Notes: a model not told the origin generated them from the letters alone. DNA of 64,000 nt from Terasakiella magnetica (GCA_902729415.1 CACVCF010000223.1:62001-126000), one strand, 5' to 3'. Counted from the stretch's first letter, positions 9,958 to 19,975 are shown. Program-made: numbers and translations.

Positions 9958-10605
9958 ATGCGAGAGAGAGATCCCCTCGACCTCTACATGAACACCCTGG
10001 TCCCCATGGTGGTCGAGCAGACCAACCGGGGCGAGCGCTCCTATGACATTTATTCGCGCCTGCTGAAGGAACGGATCATCTTCCTGACCGGTCAGGTCTA
10101 CGACGAAGTCGCCAGCCTGATTTGTGCCCAGCTGCTGTTCCTGGAATCCGAGAATCCCAGCAAGGATATCGCGTTCTATATCAACTCGCCCGGTGGCGTG
10201 GTGACGTCCGGCTTGGCCATCTACGATACCATGCAGTACATCCGTCCGGCGGTCTCGACCGTGTGTATCGGTCAGGCGGCATCCATGGGCTCGCTGCTGA
10301 TGACCGCGGGCGAGAAGGGCAAGCGCTTCTCGCTGCCCAATTCCCGCATCATGGTACACCAGCCCTCCGGCGGCGCCCAGGGCCAAGCCACCGACATTGA
10401 AATTCAGGCGCGCGAGATTCTGGCCCTGCGGGCCAGGCTCAACAACATCTATGTCGAGCACACCGGCCAGCCGCTGGACGTGATCGAGAAGGTGATGGAG
10501 CGCGACAAGTTCATGACCGCCACCGAGGCCAAGGAATTCGGCCTGATCGATGAGGTCGTGGACAGGCGCCCCGCCCTTGAGGGTGACGACAAAACATCCC
10601 TCTGA
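9958..10605 (+). CDS. clpP: ATP-dependent Clp protease proteolytic subunit
   Basis: A 215-residue serine peptidase that forms the 14-mer chamber fed by ClpX or ClpA. Catalytic Ser109 lies in GQAASMGSL and His134 in IMVHQPSGG. The [13 protein letters not shown]-terminus matches alphaproteobacterial ClpP. An AAGG sequence lies a few bases before the ATG. A perfect hairpin follows the stop codon, so clpP and clpX are probably transcribed at least partly separately. Confidence 0.98.
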   Translation: MRERDPLDLYMNTLVPMVVEQTNRGERSYDIYSRLLKERIIFLTGQVYDEVASLICAQLLFLESENPSKDIAFYINSPGGVVTSGLAIYDTMQYIRPAVSTVCIGQAASMGSLLMTAGEKGKRFSLPNSRIMVHQPSGGAQGQATDIEIQAREILALRARLNNIYVEHTGQPLDVIEKVMERDKFMTATEAKEFGLIDEVVDRRPALEGDDKTSL

Positions 10606-10618
10606 TCGCCGGCATTTT

Positions 10619-10647
10619 CAACCGCCGGGTCCATGACCCGGCGGTTG
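10619..10647 (+). terminator. Hairpin terminator after clpP
   Basis: Two perfectly complementary 13-base arms (10619-10631 and 10635-10647) enclose a three-base loop 14 bp after the clpP stop codon. The stem is followed by TTG but no long T-run. Confidence 0.6.
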
Positions 10648-10812
10648 TTGCATGGGGCAATGGCAGAATTGTCATTGTCTGGTGCCCGCGCCTGTGGCTA
10701 ACATGATTTCGCTTATGGGGCGGAAGCTCGGAGAGGCGATGTCTGCCGCCCGGCGCCCGAGGGGCATCAAGGCGAACCGCGATAGCGGTCCGCCGGTATT
10801 AATGGAGTTTCG

Positions 10813-12078
10813 ATGACCAAGTCCACCAGCGGCGATTCCAAGAACACCCTGTACTGTTCCTTCTGCGGGAAGAGTCAGCATGAGGTGCGGAAGCTTATCG
10901 CCGGGCCGACCGTGTTCATTTGTGATGAATGCGTCGAGCTGTGCATGGACATCATCCGTGAAGAGCACAAGACTCATCTTGTCCGTTCTCACGATGGCGT
11001 GCCCACTCCCAAGGACATCTGTGCTGTCCTGGACGATTACGTCATCGGCCAGGGCCACGCGAAGAAAGTTCTGTCGGTGGCGGTTCACAACCACTACAAG
11101 CGCCTTCAGCATGGCAGCAAAAGCAATGAAGTCGAGCTGGCCAAGTCCAACATCCTGCTGATCGGCCCGACCGGCTGCGGCAAGACCCTGCTGGCCCAGA
11201 CTCTGGCGCGCATTCTGGACGTGCCGTTCACCATGGCCGACGCCACCACCCTGACCGAGGCGGGCTATGTGGGCGAGGATGTGGAAAACATCATCCTCAA
11301 GCTGCTGCAATCAGCCGAATACAACGTCGAACGCGCCCAGCGTGGCATCGTCTATATCGATGAGGTCGATAAGATCAGCCGCAAGTCCGACAACCCCTCC
11401 ATCACCCGCGACGTGTCGGGCGAGGGCGTGCAGCAGGCGCTGTTGAAGATCATGGAAGGCACGGTGGCCTCGGTGCCGCCCCAGGGTGGGCGCAAGCATC
11501 CCCAGCAGGAATTCCTGCAGGTGGACACCACCAACATCTTGTTCATCTGCGGCGGTGCCTTTGCCGGTCTGGAAAAGATCATCGGCAGCCGCGGCCGGGG
11601 CACCTCCATCGGCTTCGGCGCCGATGTGCGCGGCCCCGACGAGCGCCGTACCGGCGATATCTTGCGTGAGGTCGAGCCCGAGGATCTGCTGAAATTCGGC
11701 CTGATCCCCGAATTCGTCGGCCGTCTGCCGGTTCTGGCGACGCTGGAGGATCTCGACGTCGAGGCTCTGATCGATATTCTGTCCAAGCCCAAGAACGCCC
11801 TGGTCAAGCAATACCAGCGCCTGTTCGAGATGGAGGACACCCGCCTCAGCTTCTCCGAGGATGCGTTGAAGGCGATTTCCGAAAAGGCCATCCAGCGCAA
11901 GACCGGCGCCCGCGGCCTGCGCTCCATCATGGAGGCGATCCTGCTCGACACCATGTTTGACCTGCCCGGCCTGGATGCGGTGGATGAGGTGGTGATCAAC
12001 AAGGAAGTGGTGGAGGGCCGCGCCAAGCCGCTCTACATCTATTCCGAACGGCGAGAAGATACCGGGGCCAGCGCCTGA
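10813..12078 (+). CDS. clpX: ATP-dependent Clp protease ATP-binding subunit ClpX
   Basis: A 421-residue AAA+ unfoldase that recognises substrates and feeds them to ClpP. The N-terminal zinc finger uses Cys15, Cys18, Cys37 and Cys40. Walker A is GPTGCGKT, Walker B is [10 protein letters not shown], and the GYVGEDVE pore loop and the RKTGAR sensor II segment are intact. A 207-bp spacer after clpP probably contains its own promoter. A strong terminator follows immediately after the stop. Confidence 0.98.
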   Translation: MTKSTSGDSKNTLYCSFCGKSQHEVRKLIAGPTVFICDECVELCMDIIREEHKTHLVRSHDGVPTPKDICAVLDDYVIGQGHAKKVLSVAVHNHYKRLQHGSKSNEVELAKSNILLIGPTGCGKTLLAQTLARILDVPFTMADATTLTEAGYVGEDVENIILKLLQSAEYNVERAQRGIVYIDEVDKISRKSDNPSITRDVSGEGVQQALLKIMEGTVASVPPQGGRKHPQQEFLQVDTTNILFICGGAFAGLEKIIGSRGRGTSIGFGADVRGPDERRTGDILREVEPEDLLKFGLIPEFVGRLPVLATLEDLDVEALIDILSKPKNALVKQYQRLFEMEDTRLSFSEDALKAISEKAIQRKTGARGLRSIMEAILLDTMFDLPGLDAVDEVVINKEVVEGRAKPLYIYSERREDTGASA

Positions 12079-12080
12079 CA

Positions 12081-12110
12081 AAAGGGCGATCCCGAAAGGG
12101 ATCGCCCTTT
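12081..12110 (+). terminator. Rho-independent terminator after clpX
   Basis: Arms 12081-12093 and 12098-12110 form a perfect 13-bp stem with a GAAA tetraloop, ending in CCCTTTCT. It lies directly after the clpX stop codon. Confidence 0.8.
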
Positions 12111-12212
12111 CTGCTTGACGAGAGCCCTTCGCCACCCCAGCTTTCTCCTGTATGACGATTTGGTTTATGGTCGGTCGGGCTGCGGTCCGCGCCGAAATTG
12201 TGATGAGGGTGC

Positions 12213-14636
12213 ATGGTCGAAAACGCAACGGGCGACGTTTTTCCGGTTCTTCCGCTCCGCGACATCGTCGTCTTTCCGCATATGATCGTTCCGCTGTTCG
12301 TGGGCCGCGAGAAATCGGTCCGCGCCTTGGAAGACGTCATGCGGGAAGACAAGCAAATCTTGCTGGTGGCGCAGAAGAATGCGGCCGAGGACGATCCCAC
12401 CACCGACGATATCTATCAGGTTGGAACCGTTTCAACCGTGCTGCAACTGCTGAAGCTGCCCGACGGTACCGTCAAGGTGCTGGTTGAAGGCGGCAAGCGC
12501 GCCAAGATCCGGAGCTTTACCGAGAACGATTCGTTCTTTCAGGCCTATGCCGACGTGATCGATGAGCGCGAAGGCGACCCCCAGGAACTGGAGGCGCTGT
12601 CGCGCTCGGTGGTGTCGCAGTTCGAGCAGTACATCAAGCTGAACAAGAAGATCCCGCCCGAGGTTCTGGTCTCGATCAATCAGATTGAAGACCCGGCCAA
12701 GCTGGCCGACACCGTGGCTTCGCATCTGGCGCTGAAGATCGCCGAGAAGCAGGAGCTGCTGGAGGTCGAGGTCATCTCTGAGCGTCTGGAGCGGGTCTAT
12801 TCCTATATGGAGGGCGAGATTGGCGTCCTGCAGGTGGAAAAGAAAATCCGCAATCGCGTCAAGCGGCAGATGGAGAAGACCCAGCGCGAGTACTACCTGA
12901 ACGAACAACTCAAGGCGATCCAGAAGGAACTGGGCGAGACCGAGGACGGCAAGGATGAAGGCGCCGAAATCGAGGAACGCATCGCCAAGACCAAGTTGAC
13001 CGTTGAAGCCCGCGAAAAGGCCTTGGCCGAGCTGAAAAAGCTCAAGTCCATGAGCCCGATGTCGGCCGAGGCCACCGTGGTGCGCAATTACCTCGACTGG
13101 CTGCTTTCCATTCCGTGGAAGAAGCGGACCAAGGTCAAGAAGGACGTGGTGCTGGCGGAGAAGGTTCTCAACGCCGACCATTACGGCCTGGAAAAGGTCA
13201 AGGAACGCATCCTCGAATATCTCGCCGTCCAGATTCGGACCGAGAAGGTGCGCGGCCCCATCTTGTGCCTGGTCGGGCCTCCCGGCGTTGGTAAGACCTC
13301 GCTGGGCAAGTCCATCGCCAATGCCACCGGGCGCAATTTCGTGCGCATGAGCCTGGGCGGCGTGCGTGATGAAGCCGAGGTGCGCGGGCACCGCCGCACC
13401 TATATCGGCTCTATGCCGGGCAAGATCGTCCAGGGCATGAAGAAGGCCAAAAGCTCGAATCCGCTGTTCCTGCTGGACGAGATCGACAAGTTGGGCGCCG
13501 ATTGGCGCGGCGACCCCGCCTCGGCCCTGCTGGAAGTGCTGGACCCGGAGCAGAACGCCACCTTCGCCGACCATTATCTCGAAGTGGATTACGACCTCTC
13601 CGACGTGATGTTCGTCACCACCGCCAACACCATGCGCATGCCCCAGCCGCTGCTGGACCGTATGGAGATCATCCATCTGTCGGGCTATACCGAGGATGAG
13701 AAGGTGGAGATCGCCAAGCGCCACCTGCTGTCCAAGGTCGTCAAGGCCGCCGGGCTGCGCAAGGGTGAGTGGACCATCAGCGACGAGGCCATGCGCCATA
13801 TCGTGCGCTACTACACCCGCGAGGCGGGCGTGCGCAACATGGAGCGCGAGCTGGCCAATCTGGCCCGCAAGGCAGTCAAGGAAATCGTCTCCAAGGGCAA
13901 GACCAAGGTCGCGGTCACCCCGCGCAACCTGGAAAAGTATGCGGGCATCCGCCGCTATCGCTACGGCGAGGTCGAAGACACCGATCTGGTCGGTGTCGTC
14001 ACCGGTCTGGCCTGGACCGAAGTGGGCGGCGAATTGCTGACCATCGAGGCGGTCAGCATGCCGGGTAAGGGCACTTTCGCCCATACCGGCAAGCTGGGCG
14101 ACGTGATGCAGGAATCGGTACAGGCGGCGCGCTCTTATGTGCGGTCGCGCTCGGTCTCTCTCGGCATCAAGCCGACGGTGTTCGAGAAGCGCGATATCCA
14201 CATCCACGTTCCCGAAGGCGCCACGCCCAAGGATGGCCCGTCGGCCGGCGTCGCCATGTGCACGGCCATCGTCTCGGTCCTCACCGGTATCCCCGTCCGC
14301 AGGGATGTGGCCATGACCGGCGAGATCACCCTGCGCGGTCGGGTGCTGCCCATCGGCGGCTTGAAGGAGAAGCTTCTTGCGGCTCTGCGCGGCGGCATCA
14401 AGACGGTGCTGATCCCCAAGGAGAACGAGAAGGATCTGGCCGAGATCCCCGATAACGTGAAGAAGGGTCTGGAAATTCTTCCGGTCGGCACTGCCGACGA
14501 GGTTCTGTCCCAGGCCTTGGTCCGGCGTCCCGCCGCCATCGAATGGGAAGAGCCGGTGGACAAGGACGACAAGGTCGAGCCCAAGGTCGCCAAGGATGGC
14601 GATGTCGCCACCGCGACCGGAATCCTCACCCACTGA
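12213..14636 (+). CDS. lon: ATP-dependent protease La (LonA)
   Basis: An 807-residue AAA+ serine protease that degrades misfolded and regulatory proteins. The order is the N-terminal substrate domain opening with [14 protein letters not shown], a coiled linker, the AAA+ module with Walker A GPPGVGKT near residue 355, and the protease domain. The catalytic dyad is Ser677 in PKDGPSAG and Lys720 in GGLKEKL. Length and domain order are normal. A symmetrical hairpin follows the stop codon. In related bacteria hupB follows in the same direction, whereas here it is on the other strand. Confidence 0.98.
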   Translation: MVENATGDVFPVLPLRDIVVFPHMIVPLFVGREKSVRALEDVMREDKQILLVAQKNAAEDDPTTDDIYQVGTVSTVLQLLKLPDGTVKVLVEGGKRAKIRSFTENDSFFQAYADVIDEREGDPQELEALSRSVVSQFEQYIKLNKKIPPEVLVSINQIEDPAKLADTVASHLALKIAEKQELLEVEVISERLERVYSYMEGEIGVLQVEKKIRNRVKRQMEKTQREYYLNEQLKAIQKELGETEDGKDEGAEIEERIAKTKLTVEAREKALAELKKLKSMSPMSAEATVVRNYLDWLLSIPWKKRTKVKKDVVLAEKVLNADHYGLEKVKERILEYLAVQIRTEKVRGPILCLVGPPGVGKTSLGKSIANATGRNFVRMSLGGVRDEAEVRGHRRTYIGSMPGKIVQGMKKAKSSNPLFLLDEIDKLGADWRGDPASALLEVLDPEQNATFADHYLEVDYDLSDVMFVTTANTMRMPQPLLDRMEIIHLSGYTEDEKVEIAKRHLLSKVVKAAGLRKGEWTISDEAMRHIVRYYTREAGVRNMERELANLARKAVKEIVSKGKTKVAVTPRNLEKYAGIRRYRYGEVEDTDLVGVVTGLAWTEVGGELLTIEAVSMPGKGTFAHTGKLGDVMQESVQAARSYVRSRSVSLGIKPTVFEKRDIHIHVPEGATPKDGPSAGVAMCTAIVSVLTGIPVRRDVAMTGEITLRGRVLPIGGLKEKLLAALRGGIKTVLIPKENEKDLAEIPDNVKKGLEILPVGTADEVLSQALVRRPAAIEWEEPVDKDDKVEPKVAKDGDVATATGILTH

Positions 14637-14646
14637 TCCCGGCGAA

Positions 14647-14677
14647 CCCTCGAACTGAGCTTTTTTCAGTTCGAGGG
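14647..14677 (+). terminator. Hairpin after lon
   Basis: Arms 14647-14658 and 14666-14677 form a perfect 12-bp stem around a T-rich loop, ten bases after the lon stop codon. No T-run follows the stem. Confidence 0.6.
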
Positions 14678-14764
14678 TGAGACGGCAAGGGCAAGGTCCG
14701 CCGCCCGACGTTTGAGAGACAACGAGGTCGAGTCACTTCAGAGCCTCGTCGGTATTAAAATTTC

Positions 14765-14796
14765 AAAGCCCGCTTCGGGAGACCGGAGCGGGCTTT
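14765..14796 (-). terminator. Rho-independent terminator for the hupB/tRNA-Val unit
   Basis: Arms 14765-14778 and 14783-14796 pair over 14 bp with one G-U wobble and a GAGA-type loop. On the minus strand it is followed by TTTGAAATTTTAA. It therefore fits termination downstream of tRNA-Val and may also act on lon read-through. Confidence 0.7.
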
Positions 14797-14822
14797 GTCA
14801 TGGCGATATCGTGAGAAAGGCT

Positions 14823-14898
14823 TGGTGGGCGGTGACGGGATCGAACCGCCGACATTCTCGGTGTAAACGAGATGCTCTGCCAGCTGAGCTAACCGCCC
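14823..14898 (-). tRNA. tRNA-Val (anticodon UAC)
   Basis: The reverse strand folds into a 76-base cloverleaf with GGGCGGT/ACCGCCC acceptor stem and encoded CCA. The anticodon stem TCTCG/CGAGA frames TTTACAC, giving TAC. It lies 66 bp downstream of hupB on the same strand. Confidence 0.96.
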
Positions 14899-14915
14899 AA
14901 TACCAAAATGACAAT

Positions 14916-14939
14916 GCCGACCGCAAAATCGCAGTCGGC
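14916..14939 (-). terminator. Hairpin between hupB and tRNA-Val
   Basis: Nine-base arms 14916-14924 and 14931-14939 pair with one wobble. On the minus strand the stem is followed by ATTGTCATTTT. It may end or attenuate hupB transcription before the tRNA. Confidence 0.55.
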
Positions 14940-14964
14940 ACGTCAAAAACCGAAATCGATCCTC

Positions 14965-15237
14965 TTACTGGATCGAATCCTTCAGGCCTTTGCCAGCCTT
15001 GAACTTGGGCTGCTTGGAGGCCGGAATGGTAATCTTGTCGCCGGTACGGGGGTTGCGCCCCTCGGAAGCGGCACGGGCCGCTACCGCAAAGGTACCGAAC
15101 CCAACGAGACGAACATCGTCACCGCTGGTCAGCGCGGAGGTGATCGCCTGGAAGACACTGTCGACAGCCTTGGCCGCGTCAGCCTTGGACAGACCGGCGG
15201 CGGTCGCCACGGCGGTCACGAGATCATTCTTGTTCAC
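14965..15237 (-). CDS. hupB: DNA-binding protein HU
   Basis: A 90-residue histone-like protein that bends DNA and organises the nucleoid. The HU/IHF signature GFGTFAV and the beta-arm tip GRNPRTG are intact, and the length is typical. It uses a GTG start at 15237, supported by AAGGAAGGGGG just upstream. A consensus-like promoter sits about 75 bp further upstream. The gene points toward lon rather than following it in the same direction. Confidence 0.97.
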   Translation of the reverse strand: MNKNDLVTAVATAAGLSKADAAKAVDSVFQAITSALTSGDDVRLVGFGTFAVAARAASEGRNPRTGDKITIPASKQPKFKAGKGLKDSIQ

Positions 15238-15305
15238 CTGATGGCCCCCTTCCTTAAACCCAAAGAGGTCGCCGGGATGACCGACAACCCAATAACGTGG
15301 CCGCA

Positions 15306-15334
15306 GTCTAATTCACCCGATTGGAAATCGTCAA
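15306..15334 (-). promoter_or_regulatory. Sigma-70-type promoter for hupB
   Basis: On the minus strand a TTGACG -35 box (15329-15334) and a TTAGAC -10 box (15306-15311) are separated by exactly 17 bases, upstream of the hupB GTG start. Confidence 0.6.
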
Positions 15335-15418
15335 TTACCAAAAACGCCCGAAGTGGCGGAAATGCTGGATTTGGCGGGGATAACGGCGAAGTGCGGATGC
15401 ACTTCGCCGCCATGAGGG

Positions 15419-16780
15419 TTACTCGGCGACCTGGGGAAGCTCCGCCAGCGCCGCCTTGAGGGCTGCTTCGTCGTAGGTGAGATCCTTGAGCTTACCCGCG
15501 AAAAAGTCGGTATAGGCCTGCATATCGAAATGACCATGCCCCGAAAGGTTGAACAAGATGGTCTCAGACTTTCCTTCCGCTTTGCAGCGCAGAGCCTCGT
15601 CGATGGCGCCTTTGACCGCATGCGACGATTCGGGGGCGGGGACGATGCCCTCGGCGCGGGCGAACTGCACGGCGGCGGTGAAGCACTCGGTCTGGTGATA
15701 GGCGCGGGCCTCCATCAGGCCCAGCTCCTTGACATGGCTGACCATGGGGGCCATGCCGTGATAGCGCAGGCCGCCGGCATGCGAACCCGGCGGCATGAAG
15801 GTGGCGCCCAGGGTGTGCATTTTGACCAGAGGGGTCAGCTTGCCGGTATCGCCGAAATCATAGGCGTAAAGGCCTTTGGTCAGGGTCGGGCAGGAGGCGG
15901 GTTCGACCCCGATGATACGGGTCTTGGCGCCTTTCAGATTCTCGCGGATATAGGGGAAGGCGAGGCCCGCGAAGTTCGAGCCGCCACCGGTGCAGGCAAT
16001 CACCACGTCGGGGTGGTCGTCGGCCATCTCCATCTGCATCATGGCTTCTTCGCCGATGATGGTCTGGTGCAGGCAGACATGGTTGAGGACGCTGCCCAGG
16101 GCGTATTTGGTGTCATCACGGCTGGCGGCGACTTCGACCGCTTCGGAGATGGCGATGCCCAACGAACCGTTGGAATCCGGGTCTTTTTCCAAGATGGCCC
16201 GCCCCGAGGCTGTCAGGGGCGACGGGCTGGCGATGCAGGTGGCGCCGTAGGTCTCCATCAGAGCACGGCGATAGGGCTTCTGGTGATAGGAGACCTTCAC
16301 CATGAAGACTTCTACTTCCAGCCCGAACAGCGACCCGGCGAAAGCCAGCGAACTGCCCCACTGACCGGCGCCAGTCTCGGTGGCCAGCCGCTTGACGCCC
16401 TCTTGCTTATTGTAGAAGGCCTGCGGCACCGAGGTGTTGGGCTTGTGGCTGCCAGCAGGGCTGACGCCCTCGTATTTGAAATAGATCTTGGCGGGAGTTC
16501 CCAAGGCCTTTTCCAGGCGCCGTGCCCGGATCAGGGGCGATGGACGCCACAGGCGATAGACCTCGCGCACCGGCTCGGGGATTTCAACCCAACGCTCGGT
16601 GGTGACTTCCTGGGCAATGACCGCCATGGGGAAGATGGGGGCCAGATCATCCGGTCCGATGGCCTGGCCGGTACCGGGATGCAACGGCGGCGGAGTGGGC
16701 ACCGGCAGGTCGGCGTTGAGGTTGTACCAAGCCTTGGGCAGGCGGTCCTCGGACAGAAGGTATTTGGTGCTCTCGCTCAT
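15419..16780 (-). CDS. trpB: TrpB2-type (TrpB-like) pyridoxal-phosphate tryptophan synthase beta chain
   Basis: A 453-residue fold-type II PLP enzyme. The cofactor lysine is Lys113 in GSHKPNTS, and the phosphate-binding GGGSN loop lies near residue 246. The length and an N-terminal extension rich in Pro match the TrpB2 class (TIGR01415 type) rather than the about 400-residue TrpB1. The class makes tryptophan from indole and serine, sometimes without a TrpA partner. No trpA or other trp gene is adjacent. A second, classical trpB elsewhere in the genome would be expected. Confidence 0.9.
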   Translation of the reverse strand: MSESTKYLLSEDRLPKAWYNLNADLPVPTPPPLHPGTGQAIGPDDLAPIFPMAVIAQEVTTERWVEIPEPVREVYRLWRPSPLIRARRLEKALGTPAKIYFKYEGVSPAGSHKPNTSVPQAFYNKQEGVKRLATETGAGQWGSSLAFAGSLFGLEVEVFMVKVSYHQKPYRRALMETYGATCIASPSPLTASGRAILEKDPDSNGSLGIAISEAVEVAASRDDTKYALGSVLNHVCLHQTIIGEEAMMQMEMADDHPDVVIACTGGGSNFAGLAFPYIRENLKGAKTRIIGVEPASCPTLTKGLYAYDFGDTGKLTPLVKMHTLGATFMPPGSHAGGLRYHGMAPMVSHVKELGLMEARAYHQTECFTAAVQFARAEGIVPAPESSHAVKGAIDEALRCKAEGKSETILFNLSGHGHFDMQAYTDFFAGKLKDLTYDEAALKAALAELPQVAE

Positions 16781-16862
16781 TTCGGCGCTTCCCCGTTGGG
16801 CGGTCCATATTACGGACGCTCGTTTTACGCCTGCTGGGGCGCCCTTGCAAAGGGGGGGGAGG

Positions 16863-16892
16863 AGAACTTTTCACAGCGATATGAAAAGAGTT
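16863..16892. promoter_or_regulatory. Imperfect inverted repeat upstream of trpB2
   Basis: GAACTTTTCA and TGAAAAGAGTTC form an imperfect inverted repeat in the divergent region between trpB2 and tRNA-Lys. It could be an operator. No regulator is identified. Confidence 0.3.
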
Positions 16893-16902
16893 CATTTAAC
16901 CC

Positions 16903-16931
16903 TTGCGTATGAGCCGGTATCGACATATAAA
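16903..16931 (+). promoter_or_regulatory. Promoter of tRNA-Lys
   Basis: TTGCGT (16903-16908) and TATAAA (16926-16931) are separated by 17 bases and placed about 40 bp before the tRNA-Lys gene. Confidence 0.6.
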
Positions 16932-16972
16932 GCCGCCCTCCGCTAGGGGAACCCGTCACCGACGGACACTGC

Positions 16973-17048
<76 letters not shown>

Positions 17049-17074
17049 AAATTTGGTGGACACCATCCACTTAG

Positions 17075-17104
17075 AAAAGGCCCGGTCGAAAGACCGGGCC
17101 TTTT
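17075..17104 (+). terminator. Rho-independent terminator after tRNA-Lys
   Basis: Perfect 13-bp arms 17075-17087 and 17092-17104 close a GAAA loop and end in TTTTGCTTTT. Confidence 0.85.
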
Positions 17105-17293
17105 GCTTTTGCGGCCCCCCCCCTGCAAGTCCTCCTTTTCGCCCCGCCTGACAAGGGAGGATTAGCGGCCTCTGCCACCATCTGAGGTGTCTGAGCGCGC
17201 CGGGGAGGCATAGCCGAGTCGGCAGCCGGATTTTTCTGTCCCTCCATCCTTGGCGTGGCATGATGGTGAGGAAGGGTTCGGTAATGAGGAGAG

Positions 17294-18445
17294 ATGATGG
17301 CTGTCGGTTGTCGAAAAGCTGAACATGGTGATCATGGCAGCCGATGGAGCACTTTGTCGGCCTTGTTGTTGGCGGCGATGCTCGCGGGCTCCTTTGCCCC
17401 GGCGGCAAAGGCTGGGTGTTGGGAGTTGTTGAGCGTTGAGGTTGAGGACCAGGAGAAGGCCTCCCCTCTTGTCCTGAGTGATTGCGACGTGACCGCGCAC
17501 TTCGAAGGAAGTGGCCGGACAGCGCGGGTAATGATGCAATTGAAGGCGTCGGTGGCCGAGACGTGGCGCTCCGCACTGGCCCCCAATGGCGCGCTTGCGG
17601 CAGCGCTGCTGAGCGGCAAGCTGGCGGTACGACCCAATGCGGGAAGCCTACCGACGGCGCCGCTGCTTTCCTCCCATTCCGCGCGGGCCGCCGCGACTCA
17701 TGCCTGGATCTGGGTCGCGTCCTCGGCCAGTCTCCGCATTGACCCTGTGGACCCCGCCGCAGGCGCTGACGGCGTCCAGTGCCCGACGGGGGAGGCGCGT
17801 GGGGGGCCAATCCTCTGGATGGAGAAATTGGAAGTTTCCCCTGGAACCCTGATCGCGCCTACCCCCTATTGGGCGACACGTCCCGGCAACTATAACCGGA
17901 TTGCACCTGCCTGCTTTACCGGGTGGCATCTCAGCCGTGGAGCAAAGGCGGTGGTGCATCCCGCCCTTGGACTGACCATCGTGGCGCCGGATGCGCCCGA
18001 TGGCGCTATATTCGAAATCAGCGCTCAAATGGCAGGACAATCCGAGGTGATGACGGTGAGTGGAGAGGTGCGGGTGACCGACCCCACCCGCCATCCGCTG
18101 GCTGGTAATTGGACCGAGATTGAGGAAAAGCCATGCAATAGCAGCGTTTGGCAAGCCCCTGCGCAGCCGATAGGAGAGCTTATCTTCAGGGCTGATGGGA
18201 CTTTCACCCTGACTCGTGTGCCTTTCGAGAGCTATGTCGATTATCGGGGAACCTATCGCCACACAGTGCCGTCAGGAGCGCTGATGATGGAGATCTCCGG
18301 CGGCAATGCGGTGCCGTCGGTTCATTTGGCGAAGGGCTCTGCTCACGTCATGCCTTCCGGTGAATTGCTGCTGGAAGAACTGCCTCCATCATCGAGTGCC
18401 AAGTCTGGCCAAGCCGTGTGTTCACATCGCTTCAGACGGCAATAG
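17294..18445 (+). CDS. Exported protein with C-terminal lipocalin-like domain, function unknown
   Basis: This 383-residue protein starts with a basic region followed by a hydrophobic run ending APAAKAG, a plausible Sec signal with cleavage near residue 40. Mature Cys residues (about five) suggest disulfides in the periplasm. The last 120 residues contain HPLAGNWTE, then ELIFRADGTFTL and RGTYRH. That G-x-W and dGtFt pattern is seen in lipocalin-like and META-type beta barrels. GAGGAGAG precedes two adjacent ATGs (17294 and 17297), and either could start translation. I do not recognise a named family. Confidence 0.7.
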   Translation: MMAVGCRKAEHGDHGSRWSTLSALLLAAMLAGSFAPAAKAGCWELLSVEVEDQEKASPLVLSDCDVTAHFEGSGRTARVMMQLKASVAETWRSALAPNGALAAALLSGKLAVRPNAGSLPTAPLLSSHSARAAATHAWIWVASSASLRIDPVDPAAGADGVQCPTGEARGGPILWMEKLEVSPGTLIAPTPYWATRPGNYNRIAPACFTGWHLSRGAKAVVHPALGLTIVAPDAPDGAIFEISAQMAGQSEVMTVSGEVRVTDPTRHPLAGNWTEIEEKPCNSSVWQAPAQPIGELIFRADGTFTLTRVPFESYVDYRGTYRHTVPSGALMMEISGGNAVPSVHLAKGSAHVMPSGELLLEELPPSSSAKSGQAVCSHRFRRQ

Positions 18446-18511
18446 GTCGTTGGATCATGTTCCTGAGAGCTGGCCCCGGAAATTCGGACAGCATATTAGG
18501 CTCTTGTCCGT

Positions 18512-18606
18512 TTCGGCAGGTCGGAGATTTTCAATACCGACCAGGGCAGCCAGTTCACCCGTCCACGCTTCATCAAGGGGCTGTGGCGGCCCATGACGTA
18601 CGAATG
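18512..18606 (+). pseudogene. Relic of an IS3-family transposase (OrfB integrase core)
   Basis: Reading from 18524, the frame gives EIFNTDQGSQFT, the hallmark of the IS3-family DDE integrase core. After a short junction it gives GLWRPMTYE, which resembles the later GLWR-x-x-KYE segment. The roughly 40 residues that normally separate these motifs are missing, and no upstream transposase sequence remains. This is a decayed fragment, not a gene. It marks past IS activity at the left side of the accessory region. Confidence 0.65.
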
Positions 18607-18814
18607 CCCGATGAGGCGTATCATCAAATCGCGCCGACACCCTTTCCTTTCTCATCCTGACAGCCCTCTTTGCTTCTCGTTTGGGAGGAGGGGGCGTGAC
18701 AACCGGTGCGCCTGCGCTCCCTCGACGGGGTGTGATTCCGCGCCATAAATCAGCCTCTATTCAGGTGTGATTATTGCTGATTGAATGCCGTGGGGGGGGC
18801 TATGGGGGGAATCC

Positions 18815-19975
18815 ATGACCGATGGACTCATTGACTTGGCGCGAGCCGACACCGTTTCCGGTGAAGACGCGGAGCGCCGGGAAGCTTTGGCCGACAGTCT
18901 GGAGCGCTTTATCGAGAACAAGGCCCGCCTGTCGGCAGAGCATCCTTTACGCTATCTGTTTTGGGAATCGACGCTGCGCTGCAATCTCGCCTGCCGCCAT
19001 TGCGGCAGTGATTGTCTGCGCGATAACTCGACCCGCGACCGCGAACTTGCGCCGGAGGCAATCAAGCACCAACTGGCCGACATCGCCCGACGTTACGACC
19101 CACGCTCCATAACCTTTGCCATAATTGGTGGCGAGCCGTTGATACGTACTGATATCGATGAGGTGGGGGCTTTTGCCGCCGGTCTGGGGTATTCCTGGGG
19201 CGTTACCACCAATGCCATGTTGCTGGACGCGCGACGGCTGGCATCCCTGAAGGCTTCGGGACTGTCGACCATAGCGGTCAGCCTTGATGGACTTGAAGAG
19301 GAGCACGATGCCCTTCGTCAGCACAAGGGAGCCTTCCGGAAGGTCTCGGAGGTAATTGTGCGATTGGTCGCAGACCCCTTCTATCACGCTTTTGATGTTA
19401 TCTGCTGTGTCAGTTCCCTTAACATCGACAGTCTTCCTGCTTTCGTTGATTATCTTGCTGACTTGGGCGTTCCCCAGGTTCGCTTTACGCCGGTATTTTC
19501 GCGTGGGCGGGCGGGACGCAAGTCGGGGCTGATGCTGTCGGGTGAGCAGTACCGGCAATTGCTGACTTTCATCGCCCTATCCCGCCAGCGCCGTGACGAC
19601 ATCATCGTGACTCTCAGCGAGGAAGGGTATTGGGGGCCGACCTGGGAATGCCGGATCAGAGACGGCATGCATTACTGCGGTTCCGGCACGGTAATCGCCT
19701 CGATCCTGCATGATGGCGGCATCACCGGATGCCCCAGCGTTTCACGCCGCTTCACCGAGGGCAGTGTCAGGGACAAAGACTTTCTCGAACTCTGGGATGC
19801 CGGCTTTGGCCGGTTCCGTCAGGACCGCCGGGCGACTGCACCGGACTCGTGCCAAGTCTGTGACCACTGGGATCTTTGCGAGGGTGGTGGCTTTCACCTG
19901 TTCGACCCGGAGGATCCGGCCATCGTCAATTGCGGTCTCCGCAAGATCGGGGAAATGGGAGAGTGCCATGGATGA
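18815..19975 (+). CDS. Radical SAM/SPASM domain protein
   Basis: This 386-residue protein has the radical SAM cluster motif CNLACRHC with Cys56, Cys60 and Cys63. A GGEPL motif follows, and a C-terminal Cys-rich SPASM-like region contains GCPS, CQVC, DLCEGG and a final NCG. Proteins of this layout modify peptides or make cofactors such as PQQ or heme d1. The ATG at 18815 follows a GGGGGGA run. An earlier in-frame ATG at 18785 would add ten residues. The stop overlaps the start of the OmpA-like gene by eight bases, so the two are probably translated together. No obvious precursor peptide lies beside it, so the substrate is unknown. Confidence 0.85.
   Translation: MTDGLIDLARADTVSGEDAERREALADSLERFIENKARLSAEHPLRYLFWESTLRCNLACRHCGSDCLRDNSTRDRELAPEAIKHQLADIARRYDPRSITFAIIGGEPLIRTDIDEVGAFAAGLGYSWGVTTNAMLLDARRLASLKASGLSTIAVSLDGLEEEHDALRQHKGAFRKVSEVIVRLVADPFYHAFDVICCVSSLNIDSLPAFVDYLADLGVPQVRFTPVFSRGRAGRKSGLMLSGEQYRQLLTFIALSRQRRDDIIVTLSEEGYWGPTWECRIRDGMHYCGSGTVIASILHDGGITGCPSVSRRFTEGSVRDKDFLELWDAGFGRFRQDRRATAPDSCQVCDHWDLCEGGGFHLFDPEDPAIVNCGLRKIGEMGECHG

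Noticed and set aside
12432-14633. 733-codon frame antisense to lon
   Set aside because: Same reasoning: a His/Gly/Leu-rich shadow of lon with no family motif.
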